Source: CAYIEH01 sp964362385 (GTDB taxonomy: Bacteria > Patescibacteriota > Minisyncoccia > UBA6257 > UBA9933). From it: 39,229 nt of DNA. The stretch's first letter is position 1, and each line of letters starts with the position of its first letter. The stretch is from positions 1 through 39,229 of the forward strand of contig CAYIEH010000001.1 in assembly GCA_964362385.1 (NCBI GenBank). Reading direction: 5' to 3'. A program made the translations under genes and the position numbers. Positions 6,264 to 13,346 of this stretch are shown here, piece by piece. Below the pieces are notes generated by a model. The model searched no databases and had not been told where the DNA came from. It saw nothing but the letters and a program-made list of their open reading frames with translations.

Positions 6264-8087
6264 TTATTTATTATTATGATGAAGCAATTTGGAAATTTCG
6301 TCAAATTCCTTCAATGCTTGGGAAAGCTGTTTCTCGTTATTTTGTTTTTCAGCTTCTTTTATTATTTTGCCCAATTCTTCCCTTTTTCTCCTCAGGTATT
6401 CCGATTTTAAATAATCCAATAATTCCTGAAATTCTTTTTCCATCTTTTCATCGGTCAGTTTTTCAAGTTCCAGACCGGAACGCAAAGAAATTGCGTTGAT
6501 TAAATTGGATATCACGGGGTCGTCCGACTGCAGGCGTCGGGATTTATCCGTTATAACGCCATAAACAATCTGATAATTTTTAGGCAAATAATCAAAATAT
6601 TCGCCTATTTTGTCGCGAAGCGATTCCTTGATTAAAATCAAAGTCATCAAGCGCTCGGCGATTAATTCTTGCTTGTCCAAAACGGATTCATTAATATTGC
6701 TGTTCTGATTCGCGCCTGTATATCCGCTTTTACCCGAGTCGCTTTCCGCGCTTGTCTGCGTTTTTAGTTGTTCCATTTCTTCCATTAAAGAGCTTTCATT
6801 GGTTTTTGCTTTCTCGGAAAGTTCTTTAAGCCAATGGCTGCGTTCCACCGGACTCATTATGTTTTTTATTTTCATTAAAATTACCCTGATATTTTTTTTA
6901 AGCTTCCCGATGTCGTTGGTCGTTGGTTGCGTGCCCCGTAGTGATTCGCCAGCTGGCGAATCTACTATTCGGGGTTGGTCGTTGGTTAAACCAAGATAAC
7001 GTTCAAAATAAAACTCCATCGCCGGCTTGGTCTCATTAATAAGACCAAGCAAAGTCCCGGGCGCTTTCTGAACTATCTCGGCCGGGTCTTTATAGTCCTT
7101 AAGAATTAAAACTTTAACGTTAAAATCAAAGGCGTTTGCCATATCAATGCTTCGTTCAGCGGCTTTAAATCCGGCTTCGTCGTTGTCAAAAGAAAAAATT
7201 AATTCATCGGTCTGCCGCTTTAATGATTTTAAATGGTCAAATGTCGAGCCAGCGCCGGAAGCGGCAACGACATTTTTTACGCCGTCCTGCCAGCACATCA
7301 AAAAATCCATCTGGCCCTCAACAAGCAACGCCGATTTTTTCTCCCGTATGAAATTTTTTGTTTTATGAAAACCGTAAAGAATGCGTGACTTGCTGAATAT
7401 CGGCGTTTCGGGACTGTTAATATATTTTCCCGTTTCGCCGGTGTCAAATTCCGGCAAAATCCTAGCACTGAAACCGACGACTTTCCCGAAATGATTGTAA
7501 ATGGGAAACATTATCCTGTCCCGGAACCTGTCAGTGTAATTTCCCCTATCGTTTTTAAAATTAAGGCCGGAACGTTCAATGTCTTTAATGTCATATCCAA
7601 GGTTTATAAGATTGACGGTTAATTCGTCAAAGCTGTGCGGCGATAATCCCAGTTCAAATTCTTCAATAGTCTCTTTTTTCAGACCCCTGTCATTTAAATA
7701 TTTTTGAGCGCCGGCGTTCTGCTGCAGTTGTTTTTTGAAAAAATTTTTAGCGGTCTCGTTGATGTCGTACAGAATTCCGAACTGCTTTTGATCAGCCGGG
7801 CTTATTTTTTTAAGTTCAATGCCTGCTTTTTCAGCTAAAATTTTGAGTGCCTCATAAAATTCGATATTTTCATGTTTCATCAGAAACTTGAAAATATCGC
7901 CGCCTTCAGAGCAAGCGCCGAAACAATGCCAAGTTTGTCTGTCCGGCGACACAATAAAAGAAGGCGTTTTTTCGCTGTGAAAGGGACAGTTAGCTCTCCA
8001 ATTCTTTCCAGCCGGTTTCAACTCAATATATCCCTTGATAAAATCCACTATGTCTATTTTGTCTTTTATTTGTTCAACAGGAGTCAT
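6264..8087 (-). CDS. dnaG: DNA primase DnaG
   Basis: It synthesises RNA primers for replication. The CHC2 zinc finger is at the N-terminus (C34, H37, C55, C59; the second pair reads CFGAC, one residue longer than the common CFGC). The RNA-polymerase core follows (about 100-240), then the TOPRIM domain with E257 (VEGQMD) and D301/D303 (FDNDEAG). The C-terminal part (about 390-607) is helical, as expected for the helicase-binding region. Two palindromic repeats lie in the coding sequence: one encodes about residues 346-354 (LLGLINETK) and a second encodes about 367-391 in the linker after TOPRIM. The frame stays open through both. The gene precedes rpoD. Confidence 0.97.
   Translation of the reverse strand: MTPVEQIKDKIDIVDFIKGYIELKPAGKNWRANCPFHSEKTPSFIVSPDRQTWHCFGACSEGGDIFKFLMKHENIEFYEALKILAEKAGIELKKISPADQKQFGILYDINETAKNFFKKQLQQNAGAQKYLNDRGLKKETIEEFELGLSPHSFDELTVNLINLGYDIKDIERSGLNFKNDRGNYTDRFRDRIMFPIYNHFGKVVGFSARILPEFDTGETGKYINSPETPIFSKSRILYGFHKTKNFIREKKSALLVEGQMDFLMCWQDGVKNVVAASGAGSTFDHLKSLKRQTDELIFSFDNDEAGFKAAERSIDMANAFDFNVKVLILKDYKDPAEIVQKAPGTLLGLINETKPAMEFYFERYLGLTNDQPRIVDSPAGESLRGTQPTTNDIGKLKKNIRVILMKIKNIMSPVERSHWLKELSEKAKTNESSLMEEMEQLKTQTSAESDSGKSGYTGANQNSNINESVLDKQELIAERLMTLILIKESLRDKIGEYFDYLPKNYQIVYGVITDKSRRLQSDDPVISNLINAISLRSGLELEKLTDEKMEKEFQELLDYLKSEYLRRKREELGKIIKEAEKQNNEKQLSQALKEFDEISKLLHHNNK
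6915..6987. repeat. palindromic element with flanking 14-bp direct repeats, inside dnaG
   Basis: Direct repeats GTTGGTCGTTGGTT at 6915-6928 and 6974-6987 flank an imperfect 41-bp palindrome (6934-6974) whose centre GATTCGCCAGCTGGCGAATC (6943-6962) is perfect. The element encodes about 24 residues in the linker between the TOPRIM and C-terminal regions of DnaG and keeps the frame open. The layout suggests insertion of a mobile palindromic element. Confidence 0.75.
7025..7050. repeat. copy 1 of the TGGTCTCATTAATGAGACCA palindrome, inside dnaG
   Basis: A 26-bp near-perfect palindrome (7025-7050) with core TTGGTCTCATTAATAAGACC, one mismatch from the intergenic copies at 8212, 8333 and 8788. It encodes LLGLINETK at the end of the DnaG TOPRIM region. 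The length of the protein here fits ordinary primases, so the palindrome appears to replace rather than lengthen the gene. Confidence 0.8.
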
Positions 8088-8143
8088 TGGAATGGTAAAT
8101 TAGTGTTTAGCCACTAGTTAATTAGTTTAAGAAAATTTGAGCA

Positions 8144-8170
8144 CCCCGCCGCCTCAAAACGAGGCGGGGT
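8144..8170 (-). terminator. GC-rich hairpin downstream of the TrpR-like gene
   Basis: Minus strand: CCCCGCCTC, loop GTTTT, GAGGCGGCGGGG (one bulge). It sits between the TrpR-like gene and dnaG, which is otherwise a non-coding spacer of about 300 nt (8088-8383). The following sequence is AT-rich but lacks a clean T-run, so terminator function is plausible rather than certain. Confidence 0.5.
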
Positions 8171-8211
8171 CACATTTATGTACTTTATCTATACCTTAAA
8201 TGTTATATTGT

Positions 8212-8236
8212 GCTGGTCTCATTAATGAGACCAAGC
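8212..8236. repeat. copy 2 of the TGGTCTCATTAATGAGACCA palindrome
   Basis: The perfect 20-bp core is at 8214-8233, in the spacer between the TrpR-like gene and dnaG, about 125 bp before the dnaG start codon, so it could lie in a dnaG promoter region. The right flank (AAGC) differs from the left (GC), unlike copy 4. Confidence 0.9.
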
Positions 8237-8332
8237 TTCTGATAACTTTTATTAATTGTTGCGATTTTACGGGGTTTTAGCAGATTTTAATTTCATTTTT
8301 ATATTCCATAATCCAACGATTAGTTAATACTT

Positions 8333-8355
8333 GCTGGTCTCATTAATGAGACCAG
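8333..8355. repeat. copy 3 of the TGGTCTCATTAATGAGACCA palindrome
   Basis: The perfect 20-bp core is at 8335-8354, about 30 bp beyond the stop codon of the TrpR-like gene. Together with copy 4 it brackets that gene. Confidence 0.9.
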
Positions 8356-8383
8356 ACTTAGATAATAAATATTTCAAAAATAT

Positions 8384-8773
8384 CTAAATAATACTTCTCG
8401 CTCCCTTATAATTAGGAAATATGTTGCGAACCTTACGCTTTTTATTTCCCGATAACGATCCTGACGGCGAATATTTTCGTTTTCTATTGGGATTTACGCC
8501 ATATCCCCTATTCTCAATAATATCTCTTACTTTACTTATGGTGTTTGAAGAAACCTCCAGCGCTTTTTTAATATCACGATATTTAATATTTTTATTTAAA
8601 AAATCCATCACAATTATTCTGCGCAAAATCAATTCTCTTTCATCTGTAGTAAAAAACTTTTCCAAAAATTTTTCAACATCATCAACTAAATTTATGTTTT
8701 TTAAGTCGCCGAACAATATATTTATCGCGTCTTTTTTAAAATTTTGTTGAAGTTTTTTAGAAGTCCTTGCCAT
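8384..8773 (-). CDS. TrpR/YerC-like DNA-binding protein
   Basis: The 129-aa protein matches the TrpR-repressor fold seen in the YerC/YecD group: DVEKFLEKFFTTDEREL at about 32-48, a helical segment, then the helix-turn-helix IKYRDIKKALEVSSNTISKV (63-82) and the IIENRGYG tail. Residues 97-129 are a basic Lys/Arg-rich extension. Tryptophan-binding is not implied, and no trp genes are nearby. Perfect copies of one palindrome lie 15 bp upstream of its start codon and about 30 bp downstream of its stop, with further copies toward and inside dnaG. A self-regulating repressor, or a protein that binds a dispersed repeat, fits this layout; both are inference. It lies between lysS and dnaG. Confidence 0.85.
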   Translation of the reverse strand: MARTSKKLQQNFKKDAINILFGDLKNINLVDDVEKFLEKFFTTDERELILRRIIVMDFLNKNIKYRDIKKALEVSSNTISKVRDIIENRGYGVNPNRKRKYSPSGSLSGNKKRKVRNIFPNYKGARSII

Positions 8774-8787
8774 AAAATCAATTATAC

Positions 8788-8811
8788 GCTGGTCTCATTA
8801 ATGAGACCAGC
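8788..8811. promoter_or_regulatory. copy 4 of the palindrome, candidate operator of the TrpR-like gene
   Basis: This is the most symmetric copy: a perfect 24-bp palindrome (core TGGTCTCATTAATGAGACCA extended by GC on both sides). It lies between the lysS stop (8814) and the TrpR-like start (8773), where it could overlap the promoter or the 5' end of the transcript. The central ATTAAT and dyad symmetry suit a dimeric TrpR-type repressor, though the half-site differs from the E. coli CTAG-type trp operator. Confidence 0.6.
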
Positions 8812-8813
8812 TG

Positions 8814-10394
8814 CTACTTTTCCATTACTTCTTCAAGTCTTTCTTCCAAGAATTTTTTATCTAAAACGCTTAGAAACCAACCTGCTTTGGGGCCGTTTTC
8901 TTTACCCAAAAAACTCAGATAAATGGCGTTGAAAAGTTCTTTCGGGTCAATCTGCACCTGCTCTTTTATTTCGTGAAGTTTCGCGTGAAGCGTCTGGCCG
9001 CTTAAAACTTTTTGAGATTTTATGTAATCCAATAAAATTTTAAGAGCTACTTTTTGTTTGCCATTGAAATCGCCTACCGATTCAGGAACGGATTTTTGGA
9101 GCTCGTATTTATAATCTTCCGGCGCGTAATTTTTCAGCCAATGAGACGCGTAACGAGAACGACTTGAAATTTCTTCTTTGTCCAATTCGGTCAATTTTTC
9201 TCCTTTTATTTTTTCCGCCTCTTCTTCCAAATTCATATGGGGCATCTGGACTAAAAACGCGATTTGGGAAAATCTCGGCAAAAATCTTTTTTCAATTTGA
9301 GCTGTTTTATGGCTTAATGAAAAAATTCTCGCGTAATCGTCTTTGACGCCTTTAAAATAATTATCCGCCAGCTTGTCGTATAAATCGTAAAGAACGGGAA
9401 TCGTGTCTCCATCTGGGATAAAATCAATCGCCTTTTGCGGTTCCTTAACGAACATCAATAATCTCAACAATTCTGTTGGAAGCAAATCGGCGATTTCCCG
9501 CGAAGAAGCGCCGGCGCCTTTTGAAGCCGACATTTTTCTTCCGGCAACAAGAAAAAATTCATAAGGAATGTTAAACGGCGGTTCGCGCTTAAAAACTTCT
9601 TTGCAAATCGCGTCGGTTATTTCCCTTGAACCGCCTTTTGTGGAATGGTCCTTGCCCGCGCCTTCAATATCAACATCCATAACAACAAATTTCGCCGCCC
9701 ATTCCGCTTTCCATGGAAGTTTTGCATTGCCGTTAAACGGAGAAATTTTGCCGCGATGACCGCAGCCAATTGCCCATTCAACCAACTCGGGCTCGCAAAC
9801 ATATTCCACTTTTTCTCCGTCAAAAGAAATTACTTTAGTAGTTCCGATTTTGCCGCATTTCTCGCAAACAACCTGAAGCGGAAGCCAGTCATCCGGCTTG
9901 ATTGAATTGGAAACTTTTTTGTAAATCTCCCGGATTTTGCCGGCGTTTTCCAAAACTGATTTTATGGCCTGGTTGTATTTTCCCGATTTATAAAGTTCGC
10001 TGCTGCGATAATATTCCGGTTTAAAACCGAGTTCTTTTATGACGCCGATAAATTCTTCGGCGAAATATTCCGCGTAATTTTCAGCTTTGCCGTCAGGCGA
10101 AGGAATGTCGCATAAAGGTTTTCCCATAAACGGCTTGAATTTTTCAGAATCCAGATAAACAGGCAAACTGTCCATCGGGTCAAAATCGTTTATTTCGTAA
10201 AGGAATTTATTTTTAACGTTCTGTTCGCTTAAAATTTCGGAAATAATTCCATGAATTGCGACTCCCCGCAAAGACCCGACATGAATGCGGCCAGAAGCGG
10301 TTTTTTCGTCTCTGATAATAAGCGCTTTTTTGGAAGCTATTTTTTCCTTGTATTTACCCTTGATTTCCTCAACTAAACGGTCTGCCCAAAACAT
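8814..10394 (-). CDS. lysS: lysyl-tRNA synthetase, class I
   Basis: It charges tRNA-Lys. The 526-aa protein is the class I (archaeal/spirochaete-type) enzyme, unrelated to the class II LysRS of E. coli. The ATP-binding HIGH motif appears as HVGS (38-41) in GRIHVGSLRG, and the KMSKS motif as KMSASKG (287-293). A zinc-knuckle region has C177/C180 and C200/C211. The motif WKAEWAAKF (228-236) and the downstream helical anticodon-binding domain are as expected. It follows greA with a 74-nt spacer carrying a GC-rich hairpin. The gene was probably acquired laterally in the lineage's past, since the class I form is patchy in bacteria, but it is frequent in CPR. Confidence 0.96.
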   Translation of the reverse strand: MFWADRLVEEIKGKYKEKIASKKALIIRDEKTASGRIHVGSLRGVAIHGIISEILSEQNVKNKFLYEINDFDPMDSLPVYLDSEKFKPFMGKPLCDIPSPDGKAENYAEYFAEEFIGVIKELGFKPEYYRSSELYKSGKYNQAIKSVLENAGKIREIYKKVSNSIKPDDWLPLQVVCEKCGKIGTTKVISFDGEKVEYVCEPELVEWAIGCGHRGKISPFNGNAKLPWKAEWAAKFVVMDVDIEGAGKDHSTKGGSREITDAICKEVFKREPPFNIPYEFFLVAGRKMSASKGAGASSREIADLLPTELLRLLMFVKEPQKAIDFIPDGDTIPVLYDLYDKLADNYFKGVKDDYARIFSLSHKTAQIEKRFLPRFSQIAFLVQMPHMNLEEEAEKIKGEKLTELDKEEISSRSRYASHWLKNYAPEDYKYELQKSVPESVGDFNGKQKVALKILLDYIKSQKVLSGQTLHAKLHEIKEQVQIDPKELFNAIYLSFLGKENGPKAGWFLSVLDKKFLEERLEEVMEK

Positions 10395-10425
10395 AAATGA
10401 GAATGGCGCGCCTCCGCGCTTCTCC

Positions 10426-10453
10426 AGTCGCCCGCCTATTGGCGGAGGCGGAT
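10426..10453. repeat. GC-rich REP-like hairpin between greA and lysS
   Basis: CCGCC and GGCGG boxes (CCCGCCTATTGGCGGAGGCGG at roughly 10433-10453) form a strong stem in the greA-lysS spacer. There is no T-run on the minus strand. The same CCGCC-n3-GGCGG unit is inside the GT2 coding sequence at 11405-11417. Confidence 0.5.
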
Positions 10454-10468
10454 TGCCGCGGGACTGAC

Positions 10469-10924
10469 CTATTTTATCTCGGCTATTTTATATTTTACTT
10501 TGCCTTTCGGAGCTTCCACTTCCACTGTATCGCCGGCTTTTTTCCCCATAAAAGCCCTGCCTAAAGGAGATTCATTGGAAATTAAATTTGCTTCGGGATT
10601 GGCTTCGTTTGATCCGACAACGGTATATTCAAAACTTTTTCCGTTTTTCTCAACTTTTATTGTTGTTCCCACCTCAACTGTTTTCCTGCCGGAGACTTTT
10701 TTGATAATCTGGCTGTTTCTAAGAATATTTTCAAGTTCAATAATCCGGGTTTCAACCCTTGCCTGAGATTCTTTAGCTTCGGCATATTCGGAATTTTCGG
10801 AAAGATCGCCGTATTCCTTGGCTCGTTTTAATTTTTCGGCAACCTCAAACCGGCCTTCCTTTTTTAAGCTCTCCAATTCGTCTTTTAATTCTTCAAAACG
10901 CTCTTTGGTAAGATAAAATTTCAT
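10469..10924 (-). CDS. greA: transcription elongation factor GreA
   Basis: It rescues backtracked RNA polymerase by stimulating transcript cleavage. The 151-aa protein has the N-terminal antiparallel coiled coil with the conserved acidic tip GDLSENSEYAEAKE (D40 and E43 would coordinate the catalytic Mg2+) and the C-terminal FKBP-like domain (about 78-151, including SPLGRAFMGKKAGDTVEV). Length and motifs match the family. It sits between the GT2 gene and lysS and is probably cotranscribed with them. The ATG follows a spacer made of nested palindromes (10937-11002). Confidence 0.97.
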   Translation of the reverse strand: MKFYLTKERFEELKDELESLKKEGRFEVAEKLKRAKEYGDLSENSEYAEAKESQARVETRIIELENILRNSQIIKKVSGRKTVEVGTTIKVEKNGKSFEYTVVGSNEANPEANLISNESPLGRAFMGKKAGDTVEVEAPKGKVKYKIAEIK

Positions 10925-10936
10925 AGGGTAATAAGT

Positions 10937-11002
10937 ATACGAACAGCTAATCTGAACTAATTTACGAATTCGTAATATTAGCGTTTATTCGTTGTTCGTA
11001 TA
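10937..11002. repeat. nested palindrome spanning the GT2 stop codon and greA leader
   Basis: Outer arms ATACGAACA (10937-10945) and TGTTCGTAT (10994-11002) enclose CTAAT/ATTAG-type inner arms and a perfect central palindrome TTACGAATTCGTAA (10962-10975). The last residues of the GT2 protein (YNIRTTNKR) and its stop codon are encoded by one arm. The central part resembles the groES-groEL spacer around 28175-28200. Confidence 0.65.
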
Positions 11003-11751
11003 TTGTATTTATCTGTCCATAACCACCATCTGATTTTAACGACTTCCAATAAAACTTCAATAAAAGCGCTGGCTTTGACATGAGAAAAAGGGTCGTTAAC
11101 CCAGATAACGGGAATTTCTTTTATTTTATAACCCAAAGCTTTTGCGAGAGCTAAAATTTCAACATCAAAACCCCAGTGTTTAATTTTCAGCAATGGAAAA
11201 ATTTTTTCCGCCGCTTCTCCGGTCAGCGCCTTAAAACCGCATTGAGTGTCCCATAAACCGGGCAACACCAATGCCTGAATAAACAGATTTCCCATATTTC
11301 CCGATAACTGGCGATACCATGACTGAGCTGGAATAAGTTTTGATCCTTTAATATCCCGCGAACCGATAACCACATTATAATTTTGTTCTTTGTCCGGAGC
11401 AGAACCGCCTTTGGCGGAAAAATACGGAATCATTTTGTAAAACTGGTCAATTGAAGTTGAATTATCGGCGTCGGTAAATATCCGTATTTCGCCTTTTGCT
11501 TCAAGCATTCCCATTTTAACCGCAGCTCCCTTGCCCTGAATCGGACATTCAATAACCCTTAAGTTTTTGATTATATGAGAAAATCTTTCAGCGACTTCTT
11601 GCGTGGCGTCTTTTGAATTATTGTCAACCACGATAATTTCATACGTGAAGTCCGCTTTTGAAAGATGCTTGTCAATGTCAATTAAAGTAAGGGGCAGTCT
11701 TTTCGCTTCGTTATAAGCCGGAATTATTACTGAAAGATAAGGTTTTGCCAT
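10978..11751 (-). CDS. family 2 glycosyltransferase (dolichyl-phosphate glucosyltransferase-like)
   Basis: The 257-aa protein has a GT-A fold signature: LSVIIPAYNEAKRLPLTL at the N-terminus, EIIVVDNNSKDAT, GKGAAVKMGM, and FTDADNST as the metal/nucleotide-sugar DxD-type motif, then WDTQCGFKAL, as in bacterial and eukaryotic DPG-synthase-like enzymes. It has no membrane anchor. It would transfer a sugar from a nucleotide donor to a polyprenyl-phosphate for surface glycans or glycoproteins; the donor cannot be told from sequence. Residues around SAKGGSAPDKEQNY (about 111-124) are an extra loop encoded by a CCGCC/GGCGG palindrome, and the C-terminus is encoded by another repeat. A terminator-like hairpin directly precedes the start codon. 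Confidence 0.9.
   Translation of the reverse strand: MAKPYLSVIIPAYNEAKRLPLTLIDIDKHLSKADFTYEIIVVDNNSKDATQEVAERFSHIIKNLRVIECPIQGKGAAVKMGMLEAKGEIRIFTDADNSTSIDQFYKMIPYFSAKGGSAPDKEQNYNVVIGSRDIKGSKLIPAQSWYRQLSGNMGNLFIQALVLPGLWDTQCGFKALTGEAAEKIFPLLKIKHWGFDVEILALAKALGYKIKEIPVIWVNDPFSHVKASAFIEVLLEVVKIRWWLWTDKYNIRTTNKR
11405..11417. repeat. CCGCCTTTGGCGG palindrome inside the GT2 gene
   Basis: This GC-rich hairpin lies in an AT-rich gene and encodes the loop SAKGG within the GT2 protein, at a place where related enzymes usually go straight into VVIGSRD. It is in frame. It is the same unit as at 10433-10453. Confidence 0.5.
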
Positions 11752-11754
11752 TAT

Positions 11755-11777
11755 TAAAAAAGAGAGGTAGCCCCCTC
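11755..11777 (-). terminator. terminator or attenuator abutting the GT2 start codon
   Basis: Minus strand: GAGGGG-GCTA-CCTCTC (6-bp stem with one G-U pair, 4-nt loop) followed by TTTTTT, ending about 4 nt before the ATG at 11751. A strong promoter lies only about 30 nt upstream, so transcripts from it must pass this terminator. It may also end the long ribosomal/secY/adk/map transcript. Confidence 0.75.
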
Positions 11778-11804
11778 AAATTTGCTTAAATTTTGTTATT
11801 AGTA

Positions 11805-11832
11805 AGTATAGTAAAAATTGCTTGATTGTCAA
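11805..11832 (-). promoter_or_regulatory. sigma-70 promoter for the GT2-greA-lysS unit
   Basis: Minus strand: a perfect -35 TTGACA at 11827-11832, a 16-nt spacer, and -10 TATACT at 11805-11810. The predicted leader is about 45 nt and contains the terminator-like hairpin at 11755-11777. Confidence 0.75.
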
Positions 11833-11875
11833 TTAGCCAGAATCCCGTTATGTAAAAAAGTTTGCCGACGCTTTT

Positions 11876-12637
11876 TCAAAGGCTTGTCAACACAACCGCT
11901 CCTTTCTCGGCAATCGCCACCGTATGCTCAAAGTGAGCTGATAAAGACCCGTCAGACGTTGCCCAGCTTTCATCAGGCAATTGAATTATCCGGTCAGAGC
12001 CGCTGGAAAACATCGGTTCAATCGCCAAAACCATTCCCGTCTTTAATTCAATTCCCTTTCCTTTTTCTCCGTAATTATAAATAGTCGGATCTTCGTGAAG
12101 ATCTCTGCCAATGCCGTGGCCTGTCAGTTCTTCAACCGCTTTAACGCCGAATTTTTCAGCAATTCTTTCTATTGCCCAGCCGATATTTCCCAAATGACTA
12201 CCAGGCTTGGCGTATTTAATCGCTTCGTCCAGCGCGTCTTTCGTTGCTTTGATTAAATTTTCTTTTTCTTTCGTTCCCTTTCCGACAATCGCGGTAAACG
12301 CCGCGTCAGAATAAAAATTTTTATATTTCACTCCGCAATCAATTTTTAAAACATCCCCGGATTGCAATTTATAATTACCGGGAAAGCCGTGAACAATGAC
12401 ATTATTTACGGAAGCGCAGATTGAAGCTCGATAAGGATTTTTCGCCCCGCCGGGTCTGTATCCCAAGAAAGCGGGCCTGGCGCCTTTTTCTTTTATGACT
12501 TTATAAGCCAAGTCATCAAGATATTTCAGAGAAACGCCGATTTGAATTTCTTTTTTAAGAATTTCAAAAACTTCGGCCAAAATCTTTCCGCTCTGCCGAA
12601 TTTTTTCAACATCAAGAAAAGAATAAATTTTCACCAT
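11876..12637 (-). CDS. map: methionine aminopeptidase, type I
   Basis: It removes the initiator methionine from nascent proteins. The 253-aa protein has the pita-bread fold with all five metal ligands visible: D100, D111, H174, E207 and E238, plus the substrate-site histidines H83 (VHGFP) and H181. There is no N-terminal zinc-finger extension, as in standard bacterial type Ia enzymes. It follows adk by 2 nt and is the last gene of the secY-adk-map segment, the order commonly found at the end of the spc operon. Confidence 0.97.
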   Translation of the reverse strand: MVKIYSFLDVEKIRQSGKILAEVFEILKKEIQIGVSLKYLDDLAYKVIKEKGARPAFLGYRPGGAKNPYRASICASVNNVIVHGFPGNYKLQSGDVLKIDCGVKYKNFYSDAAFTAIVGKGTKEKENLIKATKDALDEAIKYAKPGSHLGNIGWAIERIAEKFGVKAVEELTGHGIGRDLHEDPTIYNYGEKGKGIELKTGMVLAIEPMFSSGSDRIIQLPDESWATSDGSLSAHFEHTVAIAEKGAVVLTSL

Positions 12638-12639
12638 AG

Positions 12640-13323
12640 CTATTTCAGATAGCTTAATATTTTTTGGTGTATTTTATAGGGCGCAGGAGCGCCGCCTAAT
12701 TCTATGACTTTGAATTTTCTTTTTTTAAATTCCTTAAATATCGGCTGGGTTCTTTCGCGATATTCTTTTAATCTCTCGATTATTGAAGCAAGGTTATCGT
12801 CTTTCCTTTGTTTAATTTTACCTCCGCAAAACGGACAAAATCTGGCCGATTTATAAAACGCCATAAGCGGAGTCCCGCAAACAGAACACATAAAGCGGCT
12901 GATTGTTCTTTTTATGGATTCTTTTTCCGATATCTTCAGTATAAAAATATAGATATTTTTCCTGTTGTAGATTTTTTCCAATACGGTAAAAAGGCCCTTG
13001 TTTTTATCATCGCCAAACGCCTCGAACCAGGTTCTGGGAGAACCGCTATAAACCAATGATTGGCCTAATTTCGCAAGTTCTTGCGTGCGCTTTTTGACGG
13101 CGTTTAAGACGAACCGCGGCGTATTAAGATTTCCCGATTCGTTGATTTTCCTTTCTTTTCTGATTTCTTTATTATTTTTATTTTTAGAATCGTAAAGAAG
13201 TTTGCGCAAAAAATCTCCCGTATCAAAATGATACAGATTAAATTTATTCGCCAATAATTCAGCCTGAGTTCCTTTTCCGGCTCCCTGAGGACCGTACATT
13301 ATAACCGCAATTTTATTGTTCAT
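12640..13323 (-). CDS. adk: adenylate kinase, divergent, zinc-type LID
   Basis: It interconverts AMP + ATP and 2 ADP. The 227-aa protein has the P-loop GPQGAGKGT (11-19) and the AMP-site DTGDFLR (34-40). Zinc-ligand cysteines C146, C149, C163 and C166 lie in the LID as two CxxC pairs. It is divergent: the usual DGFPR is SGSPR (93-97), which keeps the arginine but loses the Asp and Phe, and the LID is enlarged. Position between secY and map, 2 nt from map, supports adk over other nucleotide kinases, though substrate choice could be altered. Confidence 0.85.
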   Translation of the reverse strand: MNNKIAVIMYGPQGAGKGTQAELLANKFNLYHFDTGDFLRKLLYDSKNKNNKEIRKERKINESGNLNTPRFVLNAVKKRTQELAKLGQSLVYSGSPRTWFEAFGDDKNKGLFTVLEKIYNRKNIYIFILKISEKESIKRTISRFMCSVCGTPLMAFYKSARFCPFCGGKIKQRKDDNLASIIERLKEYRERTQPIFKEFKKRKFKVIELGGAPAPYKIHQKILSYLK

Positions 13324-13346
13324 TGATGATTTATGAATTACGGCGT

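Noticed and set aside
6221..6304. N-terminal extension of RpoD by 28 residues
   Set aside because: It overlaps dnaG and the spacer hairpin and has a composition unlike the Lys-rich head that begins at the ATG at 6220.
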